Assembly (NCBI RefSeq): GCF_010668805.1
Contig: NZ_WUFT01000002.1
Location: 186,001 to 250,000, forward strand
Direction of reading: 5' to 3'
DNA length: 64,000 nt
From: Rhizobium phaseoli
Lineage (GTDB): Bacteria > Pseudomonadota > Alphaproteobacteria > Rhizobiales > Rhizobiaceae
The notes under the pieces were generated by a model. It worked only from the letters and a program-made list of their open reading frames with translations, ran no database searches and was not told where the DNA came from. Position 1 is the stretch's first letter, and the number at the start of each line of letters is the position of its first letter. Below, in pieces: positions 43,652 through 52,652 of the stretch. Made by a program: the position numbers and the translations under genes.

Positions 43652-44494
43652 TCACCGCAAGTGGGGGTCCATAGCGGAAACGATCTCCTCCCAATCGTTG
43701 GGATGAATTTCGTGGCCACCACCTGCGAGCCGAACGAGCCTCGCTCCCTTGACGGTTCGCGCCAGCAGTTCGCCGTGCTCAACCGGATAAATCGGATCCG
43801 CCGTTCCGTGTATGACAAGCAGGGGCGAGGCCAGTTCTCCCAATTTTCTCTTCAAGGTCTGGCCGCCCTTCAGCATGAAATGGTTGGTGGCGCTGACGAA
43901 GCTTTTCGCCCGCCTGACGTCCCGTTCGATAAAGGCGCGCGCCCGCTGTTTATCGTAGGGATGCGCCACACTGGCGATCTCTTGAGTATCCTGGACAAGG
44001 AATTCGATCACCTGGGCATTGTCTGTCCAGTCAACGGTCTCGCCCGTCGCCGCGTGTGCCATGTAGGCATCGGTGGTATGCGGCAGAGCACTGGTATCAA
44101 TGCCCATCGGCGTGGTGGAAATCAGCGTCAGCGTCTTGATGCGTTCGGGATGCAAGAGCGCTGCGATCTGGGCGATCGTGCCGCCCAACGACATTCCGAT
44201 CAGATTGGCGGCGTCGATACCGTAGCCGTCGAGTATTCTGACGGCGTCCTCAGCCATGTCGTCCATTGTATAGGGAGGTTCCCCCGGCTCGTAGGTCGTC
44301 AAGCGGCCGGTGTCTCGATTGTCGTAGCGAATGACATAAAATTTGCGATCGGCAAGTGTTTGGCAGAATTCGTCCGGCCACCACAGCATTGACGCCATGG
44401 CCCCCATGATCAACAGGACCGGCTGATGCGCCGGGTTGCCAAAGGCCTGCGTGGCGATCTCGACGTCGTCAAATCTGATAATGCGTTCACTCAC
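43652..44494 (-). CDS. Alpha/beta hydrolase (aclacinomycin-methylesterase-like)
   Basis: 280 residues, cytosolic (no signal). VLLIMGAMASMLWWPDEFCQTLA, RYDNRDTGRLT, nucleophile elbow GMSLGGTIAQ, an acid in VIHGTADPIYP, and a final His in AGGGHEIHP. The fold and RYDNRDTGRS-like motif match RdmC-type methylesterases and related carboxylesterases. GTG start with AAAGGA upstream. It is divergent from the large LuxR-type regulator, a common arrangement for a regulated target, although the link is only positional. Confidence 0.9.
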   Translation of the reverse strand: MSERIIRFDDVEIATQAFGNPAHQPVLLIMGAMASMLWWPDEFCQTLADRKFYVIRYDNRDTGRLTTYEPGEPPYTMDDMAEDAVRILDGYGIDAANLIGMSLGGTIAQIAALLHPERIKTLTLISTTPMGIDTSALPHTTDAYMAHAATGETVDWTDNAQVIEFLVQDTQEIASVAHPYDKQRARAFIERDVRRAKSFVSATNHFMLKGGQTLKRKLGELASPLLVIHGTADPIYPVEHGELLARTVKGARLVRLAGGGHEIHPNDWEEIVSAMDPHLR

Positions 44495-44812
44495 TTGGGG
44501 CGTCCTTTACGTGTATTGGGTGAAGCGGCGAAAACCTTGGATCCTGGTATCAGCAGGCATCCCCATGATCGGGCTAAGGCAGCGGTGCCGCATCGGGCAT
44601 TTTCAGTAGGACAGCTCAAAAACACTCGGGAGCAACGGTGGCGGCACTGACACCAACTCCCCTTCCACCCGTGGAAAATCGAACAGCTGCGCGTCGATGA
44701 AAATCGCCAGTGTCCGAAATCGGCATATCGCTGGTCGGCGGACGTTCGCGGCACATGGGATGACTATGTCTCCATCTCTGCTAATCTCAAACCGCACGTA
44801 CCGGAGGATTTT
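44495..44812. other. Divergent promoter region, hydrolase / LuxR-type regulator
   Basis: No gene supported. The last bases (CGGAGG, then ATTTT before the GTG at 44813) form the regulator's ribosome site. I saw no strong dyad or promoter consensus. Confidence 0.4.
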
Positions 44813-47692
44813 GTGCCTACATCTCATAGAAGATCTCTGTTCTCTGGCCGCGCAGCAGAACTCGATGCGATGGAAGCCGCGTTCCGGGATATCTCCGGCG
44901 GGCGGCAACGTTCCTTTCTTCTCGGGGCAGAAGCCGGCGGCGGCAAGAGCCGGCTGGTTGAAGAGTTTGCCGACCGACTGTCCGGCCGTGCCCTCATCCT
45001 GAAAGGCGGCTGCATCGAGCAGCGGGAATCAGCATTGCCCTATGCGCCGGTAACGGCTGTACTGCATGAACTGGTTCAGTTGCGCGGCGCCCCATCAGTG
45101 CGGTCCTTAGTCGGCGCCGAGGGTGCACGCGAGCTGGCATGGCTACTTCCCGAATTCGGCGAGACCTCCGAAAGGTTTGATGCGGGCATCGCAAGAGCGC
45201 GGCTGTTCGAAGCGCTGCGAAAATTGTTCGAAGAGCTGGCAAGGGAAATGCCGCTCGTCTTGGTCGTCGAGGACATACACTGGGCCGACCAGGCCACATG
45301 CGATCTGCTTCGCTTCCTCACGGCGCGGCTGAGGAAAATTCGGCTGATGCTGATCGTCACTTATCGACCCGAGGAGACCAGCGGCAGCAACGCACTGCGG
45401 ACGATCATTGCCGACCTCTCCCTTTCCGAGGGTACCGAGGTGTTGAAGCTTCCCCGCCTCACGCGCGCCGAGGTCGCAGCACAACTCGAAGGGCTGCTCG
45501 GGCGCCCGCCAACACCTGCTGTCATCAATGAGGTTCATACGCGCAGCTGCGGGATCCCGCTTTTCACCGAGGCGCTCATCGATGCGAGCGGAGGCTTGCG
45601 TACGGACTTTACCGGCTCGCTCAACGACTACCTGCTGAAAGCCGTCAGGGAGATGCCGGCGTCGACGGCCGAGTTGTTGAAGGTGATGGCGCTTGGCGGC
45701 CCGCATATCACGCATGCGCTTCTTCGCAGTGTGACTGAGAAGTCCGACCTTGAACTGGCAGAATTGCTGCGCCCTGCGATTTTGGCCGGGATCCTGGTGC
45801 CGGATGGCGACGGATATGTATTCCGCCACGCCCTTATCCACGAAGCGGTGCGGGGCGACCTGATTGCCGGCGAGAGAATGGCCATTCACCGCGCCTATGC
45901 CGAGGTGCTCGAACGCGGCCCGCTTCCAAGCTACCGGGTTTGGCATGCCGTTGCGCTCGCTCGCCACTGGCACGGCGCCGGCGAAGCCGAACATTGCCTG
46001 CAGTGGGCCTGGCAATCTGCCGCGGAAGCCGGTGCCACTTTCGCCTATGCGGACCAGATGGAGATGCTGAAGCTCGCGCTGGCGGCGTGGTTCGAGGTCG
46101 ACAATGCGGCCGACTTGATCGGCGCGGATCACTGCGGGGTGCTGGAACTGGCTGCCGATGCTGCCTGCTGGGCAGCGGAAGCGGAACAGGGACTGACTTT
46201 TGTCGAACGCGCACTCGCCGAGGTCGATGCCGAGCGCGACGGCATGCAGCTGGCAGCCCTTCTGCTGCAGCGCGCCGTGATGCGTCAGCACACGCTCATC
46301 CCAGGCGAGATCGCTGACCTTGAGCGTGCGCTTGATCATGCACCCAATCCGACACGGCTGCGCGCCGACGGACTGGGGCAGTTTTCCCGGGCGCTGATAT
46401 TGCGAGGAGAGTTCGATCGCGCCAGGCGCTTGGGCGACGAATTAAAGGATCTGTCGGAGAGGCTCGATGACGAGGAGTACCGTATCGAGGCGCTGATCGT
46501 CGCGGCCTCTGTGGACATGGCATCGGACAGTTCCCGCATCGACGCCTATTGGAGCGTGGCCAAGCGCGCCGGGCAGGCCTCCATCGGCCGGGTCGAAGTG
46601 CTGGCGGGCGCCGCCCTCCTCCAAGCTCTGTTTGAGACAGGAAAATACGCTGAGGCCATCGAGGTCGGACCGGCGATCTTTGCGCGGGCCGTCGAGTTCG
46701 GTCAGGCCCGGTATATCGGGGCGATCGTGGGTTCGCCATTGTGCCGCGCCTTGCTCGCCGTTGGCCGCGTTTCCGAAGCCATTGAGACGTGCGAACGGAT
46801 GGCGGCATTGGATCCACTGCCGCTTGGGCTTGTTCACGTTTTCGAATGCCAGGCGGAAATTGCCCTAGTATTGGGGGATTCGGATCGAATTGCCACCGCA
46901 GCAAGGTCCTTGCGCGCTCTGCCACCGGGTCCTCAGGTTGCCAGCCGCATGGCGGCCAATCTTCTGCGGATCGATATCGAAAGCCGCGCACTGGCAGGCG
47001 ATACGGATCAGTCCGCTATACTGATAAGATCCGCTTTGACCCATTTCGAGAAGCAACGCGGTGTCTCGTGGCCGCTGCTGGCCTCGGCCATACGTGTTGC
47101 CGTCGATACGAACCTGAAAGATGCCGCCCGGCAGCTTGCGGACCTTGCCGCTCGGTCGCCGTGCCGCAACATCGTGGAGGAAGCCGAGAGGCTGAGCATT
47201 TCGGCTGAAATCTCGCGTATGGCGGGATCCGCCCTCGATGTCTGGGAAGCGCTTGCCCAAAGCTGGGCTGACTTGAGCCAGCCCTTTCGGCAGGCCTATG
47301 CCCTGATGCAGGCCGGCGGCGCCGCGGTGAATGCCGGCAAGCGCACGAGGGGTGCGGGTCATTTTAGACGAGGTGCAGATCTTGCTCATTCGATCGGCGC
47401 CCGCCTCCTCTGCGATCAGATCGAGACGCTGGCCGCAAAGGCTCGTATTGATCTCCGAGGCGGGACGGACGGCGGCATGCCAAAGGCACCTCTTGGCTTG
47501 ACGGACCGGGAATTCGAGGTGCTCCGGCTTGTCGCTGCAGGACAAAGCAATCGCGAGATTGCCAACAATCTGTTCATTTCCTCGAAAACGGCGAGCGTTC
47601 ATGTCTCCAACATCCTGAGCAAACTCTCCGTCCCCAGCCGCGGCGCTGCGGCCGCGTTGGCGCACCGGCTGCGGATGGTTGATCCCGCCTAG
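44813..47692 (+). CDS. Large AAA-type ATPase/LuxR-family transcriptional regulator (LAL-like)
   Basis: 959 residues. An N-terminal STAND-type ATPase has Walker A GAEAGGGKS (~38-46) and Walker B LVLVVEDIHWAD (~148-159). A long helical, TPR-like middle follows (~380-870, Ala/Leu-rich pairs such as CLQWAWQSAAEAGATFAYADQMEMLKLAL). The C-terminal LuxR helix-turn-helix (~892-959) reads LTDREFEVLRLVAAGQSNREIANNLFISSKTASVHVSNILSKL. These MalT-like proteins switch on transcription when an inducer frees the ATPase. Start is GTG with GGAGG five bases upstream. Confidence 0.94.
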   Translation: MPTSHRRSLFSGRAAELDAMEAAFRDISGGRQRSFLLGAEAGGGKSRLVEEFADRLSGRALILKGGCIEQRESALPYAPVTAVLHELVQLRGAPSVRSLVGAEGARELAWLLPEFGETSERFDAGIARARLFEALRKLFEELAREMPLVLVVEDIHWADQATCDLLRFLTARLRKIRLMLIVTYRPEETSGSNALRTIIADLSLSEGTEVLKLPRLTRAEVAAQLEGLLGRPPTPAVINEVHTRSCGIPLFTEALIDASGGLRTDFTGSLNDYLLKAVREMPASTAELLKVMALGGPHITHALLRSVTEKSDLELAELLRPAILAGILVPDGDGYVFRHALIHEAVRGDLIAGERMAIHRAYAEVLERGPLPSYRVWHAVALARHWHGAGEAEHCLQWAWQSAAEAGATFAYADQMEMLKLALAAWFEVDNAADLIGADHCGVLELAADAACWAAEAEQGLTFVERALAEVDAERDGMQLAALLLQRAVMRQHTLIPGEIADLERALDHAPNPTRLRADGLGQFSRALILRGEFDRARRLGDELKDLSERLDDEEYRIEALIVAASVDMASDSSRIDAYWSVAKRAGQASIGRVEVLAGAALLQALFETGKYAEAIEVGPAIFARAVEFGQARYIGAIVGSPLCRALLAVGRVSEAIETCERMAALDPLPLGLVHVFECQAEIALVLGDSDRIATAARSLRALPPGPQVASRMAANLLRIDIESRALAGDTDQSAILIRSALTHFEKQRGVSWPLLASAIRVAVDTNLKDAARQLADLAARSPCRNIVEEAERLSISAEISRMAGSALDVWEALAQSWADLSQPFRQAYALMQAGGAAVNAGKRTRGAGHFRRGADLAHSIGARLLCDQIETLAAKARIDLRGGTDGGMPKAPLGLTDREFEVLRLVAAGQSNREIANNLFISSKTASVHVSNILSKLSVPSRGAAAALAHRLRMVDPA

Positions 47693-47874
47693 ATGTTAGC
47701 TTCCAGGAGATTGCCTGGCTAAACCCTCCCGACATTTGCCGCCCACGAGGCCGGCATCGCATTCAATTCTTTCGGTGCTTAGGCATTTTGCCTGATGTGC
47801 TCGTGCGGCCTTACGCTGAGGATGGTGATATGAAGCGCTTAGCGGCGTTAGTATTCCATCATTCGGAGGTCACA

Positions 47875-48483
47875 ATGCCCACTTCTTCCGCCACCTTGGC
47901 CGGCACCCAACGCACGATCTCTTCCTATGAAGAGTGTGCCGATGATTATAGTCGCATCGTTGACCCGTTTCCCTCGCCAAGCCTCGAGGCGGCGTTGCGT
48001 CAGGTCGCCATCGCCGCTGGCAAAGGCGGCCGGATCCTTGAGATTGGCTCCGGCCCCGGATGGGATGCGGATTTCCTTGAGACACAGGGCGTTTTGGTAA
48101 GGCGAACCGATGCCACGCAACGCTTTCTCGAACTGCAGGCGGCGCGCGGTAAGCAGGGCGAGTTCCTCAACGTCATCACCGACGAGCTCGGCGGCCCCTA
48201 TGACGCTGTGATAGCTCTCTGTGTTCTCATCCATGTGCCGCGCGACCAGACGGGCCAAGTCCTCGAAAAGATCGCCGCCACGCTACGCCCCGGCGGCGTC
48301 TTCCTGGTGACGATGCGTGATGGCGACGGGGAGACGAGCGGTGCCTACCACATGACCTACTGGCGCCGGGACGACTTCGCGCTGTGCATCAAGGCCGCCG
48401 GCATGGATCTTGAGTGGGACGCATACCGCATGGGTCGTAACAACGAAGAGTGGAACACGTTCTATGCCCGGAAACCCGGATGA
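47875..48483 (+). CDS. Class I SAM-dependent methyltransferase
   Basis: 202 residues from ATG 47875, which has a near-ideal GGAGGT upstream; the frame is open further left but without a ribosome site. SAM motif ILEIGSGPGWDADFL, acidic VRRTDAT, post-motif DAVIALCVLIHVPRDQ and RPGGVFLVTMRDGDGE. The substrate is unknown; the fold fits small-molecule methylases. It is isolated after the LuxR-type regulator. Confidence 0.88.
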   Translation: MPTSSATLAGTQRTISSYEECADDYSRIVDPFPSPSLEAALRQVAIAAGKGGRILEIGSGPGWDADFLETQGVLVRRTDATQRFLELQAARGKQGEFLNVITDELGGPYDAVIALCVLIHVPRDQTGQVLEKIAATLRPGGVFLVTMRDGDGETSGAYHMTYWRRDDFALCIKAAGMDLEWDAYRMGRNNEEWNTFYARKPG

Positions 48484-48570
48484 CGCGCCGCGATTTCGTG
48501 CGCTTCGCGATGCAGGGCCTGCTATCACGCGTTCTTATCAAACGACAGGCGTCGGCTGCGCCGGCCGTTT

Positions 48571-49683
48571 TTACTTCCAGCTCGTGTAATCGGCGGCGAC
48601 GCAACCGAACGGCGCGCGATCCTGACCAAACCGCTTCTTTAGCTGCTCGCATCCCCACTCGTTTAGCGGCGCCGGCATGAGATTGTTGATATCCATACCA
48701 GGCGATTGGAATTGTGTCGGAGAACTCATGACATACCAAAGCCAGAAGCCGACCACACCGACGACGATCAGAAGCAACACACCGAAGAAAAGCTGCAGCC
48801 GCTTCCAGATCGATACCGTTCTTCTGGCTTCTTCGATCAGCACCGGTACACTCTGATCGCCTGCTTGCTGATGCGCCAAGGGTGCAAGAGCCGCGGCGCG
48901 CTCGGCATCCGTAAGCTCAACGCGCTGCAGACGATCGTCCAGAAGCACTGGCAGCGCTGTATTGCCGTGCCGGACGGCCATTCCAATCGCCTTGCCATTG
49001 GCTTCACCGACAATCAGAGGCTCCTGTCCGCTCTTCATCCGCGTGTAAGCCGAACGCCCGGTTTTGTCGGCAGCAATCTTGTCATTGTAGGTGATGGAAA
49101 GGACGCCGCGTTTGCGGTCGAATGCGCTGATCTCGACCGGGACCGGGATCAGCCTGGCGGGACGGCGCAATTGGCCCTTGACCCGCCAAATGCGGATGCC
49201 GAGAAAAATCATCCCCAAGCTCATGCCGCCAAGCAGGACCACAAACAGAGTGAGGGTGATGATCCTGTTCCAGAGCATGTCCAGACCAAGGCTCATCGTC
49301 GCGAGTTCCGGATGATCGGCGGAGATCACAAGACCGGTTTCGTAGTCGCCGCTATGGAAATCGACGAACATGACCTCGACCTCGGTGTCGTAGTTTCGTC
49401 CACCGTAGCTGTAGACAAGACGTGCCTCGCAGTCGGTGAAGACTGCCTTGCGTGTCGTGCATTTCCCATTTTGTACGTCGCCATCTTCGAGGACCAATGG
49501 GTTCTGGCTGATCTGGAAATCGCGGATCACGCCCGGTGCTTCCGAGACGAATAGAAAGACAGCCAATGCCAGGATAATGGGCGTTGACCAGAAGTAAGCG
49601 TTCGGCGTGGAAATGACGTTGCGCGCCAATGAAAGCGGGCGACTGGGGAGAGCAAGCGAAGACACCAGCGTTGGACCCCTCAT
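48571..49683 (-). CDS. DUF3592-type membrane protein
   Basis: 370 residues with three to four hydrophobic segments (~32-52, ~135-165 and ~300-325). The extracytoplasmic part between the first two helices (CEARLVYSYGGRNYDTEVEVMFVDFHSGDYETG) resembles DUF3592 proteins. The C-terminal ~40 residues (PLNEWGCEQLKKRFGQDRAPFGCVAADYTSW) carry two cysteines and look like a separate small periplasmic domain. Function unknown; monocistronic. Confidence 0.75.
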   Translation of the reverse strand: MRGPTLVSSLALPSRPLSLARNVISTPNAYFWSTPIILALAVFLFVSEAPGVIRDFQISQNPLVLEDGDVQNGKCTTRKAVFTDCEARLVYSYGGRNYDTEVEVMFVDFHSGDYETGLVISADHPELATMSLGLDMLWNRIITLTLFVVLLGGMSLGMIFLGIRIWRVKGQLRRPARLIPVPVEISAFDRKRGVLSITYNDKIAADKTGRSAYTRMKSGQEPLIVGEANGKAIGMAVRHGNTALPVLLDDRLQRVELTDAERAAALAPLAHQQAGDQSVPVLIEEARRTVSIWKRLQLFFGVLLLIVVGVVGFWLWYVMSSPTQFQSPGMDINNLMPAPLNEWGCEQLKKRFGQDRAPFGCVAADYTSWK

Positions 49684-49988
49684 GTAACAGCGCCGCGCGC
49701 CGGTAAAGCTTCAGACAGCGACCGATGACGAACAGCGGAGTTGGCGTTATTCTGATCGGCTTGCATCATCCCACTGCGTGATCCCGATCTACAACCTGAC
49801 GCGAAGGATTCGCAATCCATTTTTGCACGCTTGGGCAGCATTTCTACGTCGATCCTGTTGATACGCATGTGCGTACACCACGTTCGCAACCGGAGTGCTG
49901 TTGCAAGCCTGATTGCTTTCCACACGGAACCAAATCAACGCCGAGAGATTATATGACCACCCTTCTCCTCGATTAGCTGAGCGTCGTG
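49684..49988. other. Intergenic stretch, no gene seen
   Basis: Divergent gap between the DUF3592 gene and a small exported protein. Short open frames are without ribosome sites or motifs. No clear dyad or terminator. Confidence 0.4.
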
Positions 49989-50534
49989 ATGCTGATGTCC
50001 CACGGGCAGAAAACCACTCACATGATCCAGGTCATTGCATGCTCCATCGCCATTGCGACCGGGTCGGGGGTCCTTGCCGCCGGTGTTCATGCCGACGAAT
50101 CAGCCTTCCTGAAAACACTTGCCGGAAGTTGGAGCGGTAAAGGGACGGTGAAAGTGCGGACAAATGCACCCACCCTCAACGTCACTTGCCGCTTCAAGTC
50201 GGACACAAACGCGAGTTCCCTCGCACTCAACGGGCGCTGCACCAGCCTCATGGTTTTTTCCCGCATCATCAGCGCCAATCTCAAGGCGAGCGGTGACAGC
50301 TACACCGGCTCCTATGTTGGAGCGGGAACCGGCACCGCGGGTCTTGGCGGCAAGCGCAACGGCGATGCCATAAACCTCGCGATAAAGTGGGCCAAGGAGG
50401 TAAATGGCGATCGACGTGCGCAGATGACGATCAGAAAGATCGGAGCGTCGGGCATGCGCCTCATGACCGTCGATACCGACCCCACCACAGGTCGATCTGT
50501 TGTCACGAGCCTGATTGACCTTCAACGAAGCTAG
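49989..50534 (+). CDS. Hypothetical exported protein
   Basis: About 181 residues. The likely signal peptide is MIQVIACSIAIATGSGVLAAGVHA, possibly starting at ATG 50022; no start has a strong ribosome site. The mature part opens FLKTLAGSWSGKGTVKVR, a pattern of small periplasmic beta-rich proteins, then CRFKSDTNASSLALNGRC and TGSYVGAGTGTAGLGGKRNGDAINL. I do not recognise a characterised family. Codon use looks like that of the neighbours, so I judge it a real gene of unknown role. Confidence 0.75.
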   Translation: MLMSHGQKTTHMIQVIACSIAIATGSGVLAAGVHADESAFLKTLAGSWSGKGTVKVRTNAPTLNVTCRFKSDTNASSLALNGRCTSLMVFSRIISANLKASGDSYTGSYVGAGTGTAGLGGKRNGDAINLAIKWAKEVNGDRRAQMTIRKIGASGMRLMTVDTDPTTGRSVVTSLIDLQRS

Positions 50535-50573
50535 TGCCTTCGCTGCTTTTGAATTGCGTCATTGGCATGAAGG

Positions 50574-50600
50574 TTGATAGAGAAGCGTCGGCGGTATAGT
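50574..50600 (+). promoter_or_regulatory. Candidate promoter of the cold-shock gene
   Basis: TTGATA and TATAGT with a short 15-base spacer, giving a leader of ~40 nt before the cold-shock start. The spacer is suboptimal, so confidence is low. Confidence 0.35.
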
Positions 50601-50644
50601 TTCGCTTTCGCAAATCGACGAATGACACAAGGAATAGTTATCTC

Positions 50645-50848
50645 ATGCCGACAGGTACGGTTAAATTCTTCAATGACGACAAGGGCTTCGGCTTCATTAC
50701 CCCTGAGGATGGCGGACAGGACGTGTTCGTGCACGTGTCTGCGCTGCAGCGCGGCGGCTCGCTCCGCGAAGGCGACAAGGTCAGCTTTGACGTCGGACAG
50801 GATCGCAAGACCGGAAAATCAAAGGCTGAGAACGTCTCAACCCTCTGA
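50645..50848 (+). CDS. Cold-shock protein (CspA family)
   Basis: 67 residues, a single cold-shock domain: [31 protein letters not shown] with RNP1 (KGFGFI) and RNP2 (VFVHV). An RNA/single-stranded-DNA-binding chaperone. A stem-loop follows the stop. Single gene. Confidence 0.97.
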   Translation: MPTGTVKFFNDDKGFGFITPEDGGQDVFVHVSALQRGGSLREGDKVSFDVGQDRKTGKSKAENVSTL

Positions 50849-50864
50849 TCGAAAGTCGAAGATT

Positions 50865-50891
50865 GCCCAGCCCGCGTTAAGCGGGTTGGGC
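50865..50891 (+). terminator. Stem-loop after the cold-shock gene
   Basis: GCCCAGCCCGC-GTTAA-GCGGGTTGGGC, an 11-bp stem with one G-U pair. It is a likely transcription end, though the T-run is poor. Confidence 0.6.
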
Positions 50892-51026
50892 TCCTCGTCA
50901 CAGTCCGCAGGCAAGAATGCCTTAGCGCGATAGGCTGTCACGACGGTAACCAAGCGTTGCGCGTGTCGTTTTGGGGTACCGGGACGGCAAGACGTTTCAC
51001 GCATTCACTTCAGGCAATCCCAAGAG

Positions 51027-52652
51027 CTATTGCCCTGATAGGATACTCTCGGCGGCCTTCTCGGCAATCATGATCACCGGCGAGTTGGTATTACCCGAGA
51101 CGATCGTCGGCATTATCGACGCATCGACGACCCGCAGCTTCGCCAGCCCATGCACCCGCAATTGCGAATCGACGACCGCCATCGTGTCGCTGCCCATCTT
51201 ACAGGTGCCGACCGGATGGAAGATCGTCGTGGCGATATCGCCGACGCGACGAATCAGATCCTCGTCACTTTGGTATTCCGCGCCAGGCAGCATTTCCTGC
51301 GGCCGGTACTTGGCGACGGCGTCAGCCTCCATCAGCCGGCGGGCATGCCGAATCGATTTTGTTGCAACGATCCGGTCGCCGACGGTCGAAAGATAATTCG
51401 GGCGGATTTCCGGTGCCGCGGAAAGGTCCGGGCCGCCAATATGCACGGTGCCCCGGCTTTCCGGCCGCAGATTGCAGACCGAAACGGTGACGGCCGGATA
51501 TGTGTGCAGCGGCTCGCCCAGCCGGTCGGTGCTCAAGGGCTGCACGTGATATTCGAGATCGGCGGTCGCAACCGCCGGATCGCTTTTGGCAAAGATACCA
51601 AGCTGGCTCGGCGCCATAGACAGCGGACCGGACCGGTGCAGCATATATTCAAGCCCCATGCCCGCCCGGGTGAACAGGTTGTGATAGAGCTGATTCAGCG
51701 TCTTTGCGCCCTCGATGCGGAAAACCGTACGGATCTGCAGATGGTCCTGCAGGTTTTCGCCGACACCCGGAAGTTCATGGGTGACATCAAGTCCGGCAGC
51801 CGACAACACGTCCGGGCGGCCCACCCCGGAGAGCTCCAGGATTTTCGGCGAATTGATCGCACCGGCAGACAGAATGACTTCGCGGCCGGCGCGCGCCAGA
51901 TGAGTTTGCCCGTTCAGCCGGAACCGCACGCCGGCCACCCTCCTGCCGTCGAATTCCAGCCGCTCTGTTTCAGCGCTGGTCAGCACCCGCAGATTGGCCC
52001 GCTTTATCGCCGGGCGCAGAAAGGCCTTGGTGGTGTTCCAGCGCAGGCCGCCGCGCTGATTGACCTCGAAATAGCCTGAACCTTCATTGTCCCCATCGTT
52101 GAAATCGTCGGTTTTGGGAATGCCGAGTTCTTCGGCCGCATCGCGAAAGGCATCGAGGATCGGCCAGGAGAGCCGTTGCTTTTCCACCCGCCATTCGCCG
52201 CCTTCCCCGTGCATCCGCGACCTGCCACGATAATTGTCCTCGGATTTCAGGAAATAGGGCAGCACGTCGTCCCAGCCCCAACCGGAATTTCCCGCTTGCC
52301 GCCAGCCGTCGTAATCGGCCGCCTGGCCGCGCATGTAGATCATGCCGTTGATCGATGAGCAGCCGCCCAGCACCTTTCCACGCGGATAGGGTAGCGACCG
52401 GCCGTTCAGCCCGGTTTCTTCAGCCGTCTTCATCATCCAGTCGGTCCGCGGGTTGCCCATGCAGTAGAGATAGCCGATCGGCACATGCACCCAATGATAC
52501 CGGTCGCTGCCGCCGGCTTCGAGCAGCAGGACGCGGGTTTTCGGATTAGTCGACAACCGGTTGGCCAGAACGCATCCCGCCGATCCCGCGCCGACGATGA
52601 TGTAATCATAGCTTCCAGCCTCGATGGCCGTATCGTTCACACGCATATTCAC
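51027..52652 (-). CDS. GMC-family FAD oxidoreductase (choline-dehydrogenase-like)
   Basis: 541 residues. FAD motif VGAGSAGCVLANRL (~20-33), GMC signature 1 region RGKVLGGCSSINGMIYMRG, signature 2 AGAINSPKILELSGVG, and the catalytic His479 (HPVGTCKMG) with Asn523 (SGNTNSP). It oxidises an alcohol group, here perhaps of the polyol or sugar handled by the operon. GTG start overlapping the kinase stop (GTGA); the in-frame ATG at 52646 is an alternative. Last gene of the nine-gene operon. Confidence 0.93.
   Translation of the reverse strand: MNMRVNDTAIEAGSYDYIIVGAGSAGCVLANRLSTNPKTRVLLLEAGGSDRYHWVHVPIGYLYCMGNPRTDWMMKTAEETGLNGRSLPYPRGKVLGGCSSINGMIYMRGQAADYDGWRQAGNSGWGWDDVLPYFLKSEDNYRGRSRMHGEGGEWRVEKQRLSWPILDAFRDAAEELGIPKTDDFNDGDNEGSGYFEVNQRGGLRWNTTKAFLRPAIKRANLRVLTSAETERLEFDGRRVAGVRFRLNGQTHLARAGREVILSAGAINSPKILELSGVGRPDVLSAAGLDVTHELPGVGENLQDHLQIRTVFRIEGAKTLNQLYHNLFTRAGMGLEYMLHRSGPLSMAPSQLGIFAKSDPAVATADLEYHVQPLSTDRLGEPLHTYPAVTVSVCNLRPESRGTVHIGGPDLSAAPEIRPNYLSTVGDRIVATKSIRHARRLMEADAVAKYRPQEMLPGAEYQSDEDLIRRVGDIATTIFHPVGTCKMGSDTMAVVDSQLRVHGLAKLRVVDASIMPTIVSGNTNSPVIMIAEKAAESILSGQ

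Noticed and set aside
49680..49925. Small minus-strand frame upstream of the DUF3592 gene
   Set aside because: No ribosome site, Arg/Ser-rich composition, no family resemblance.
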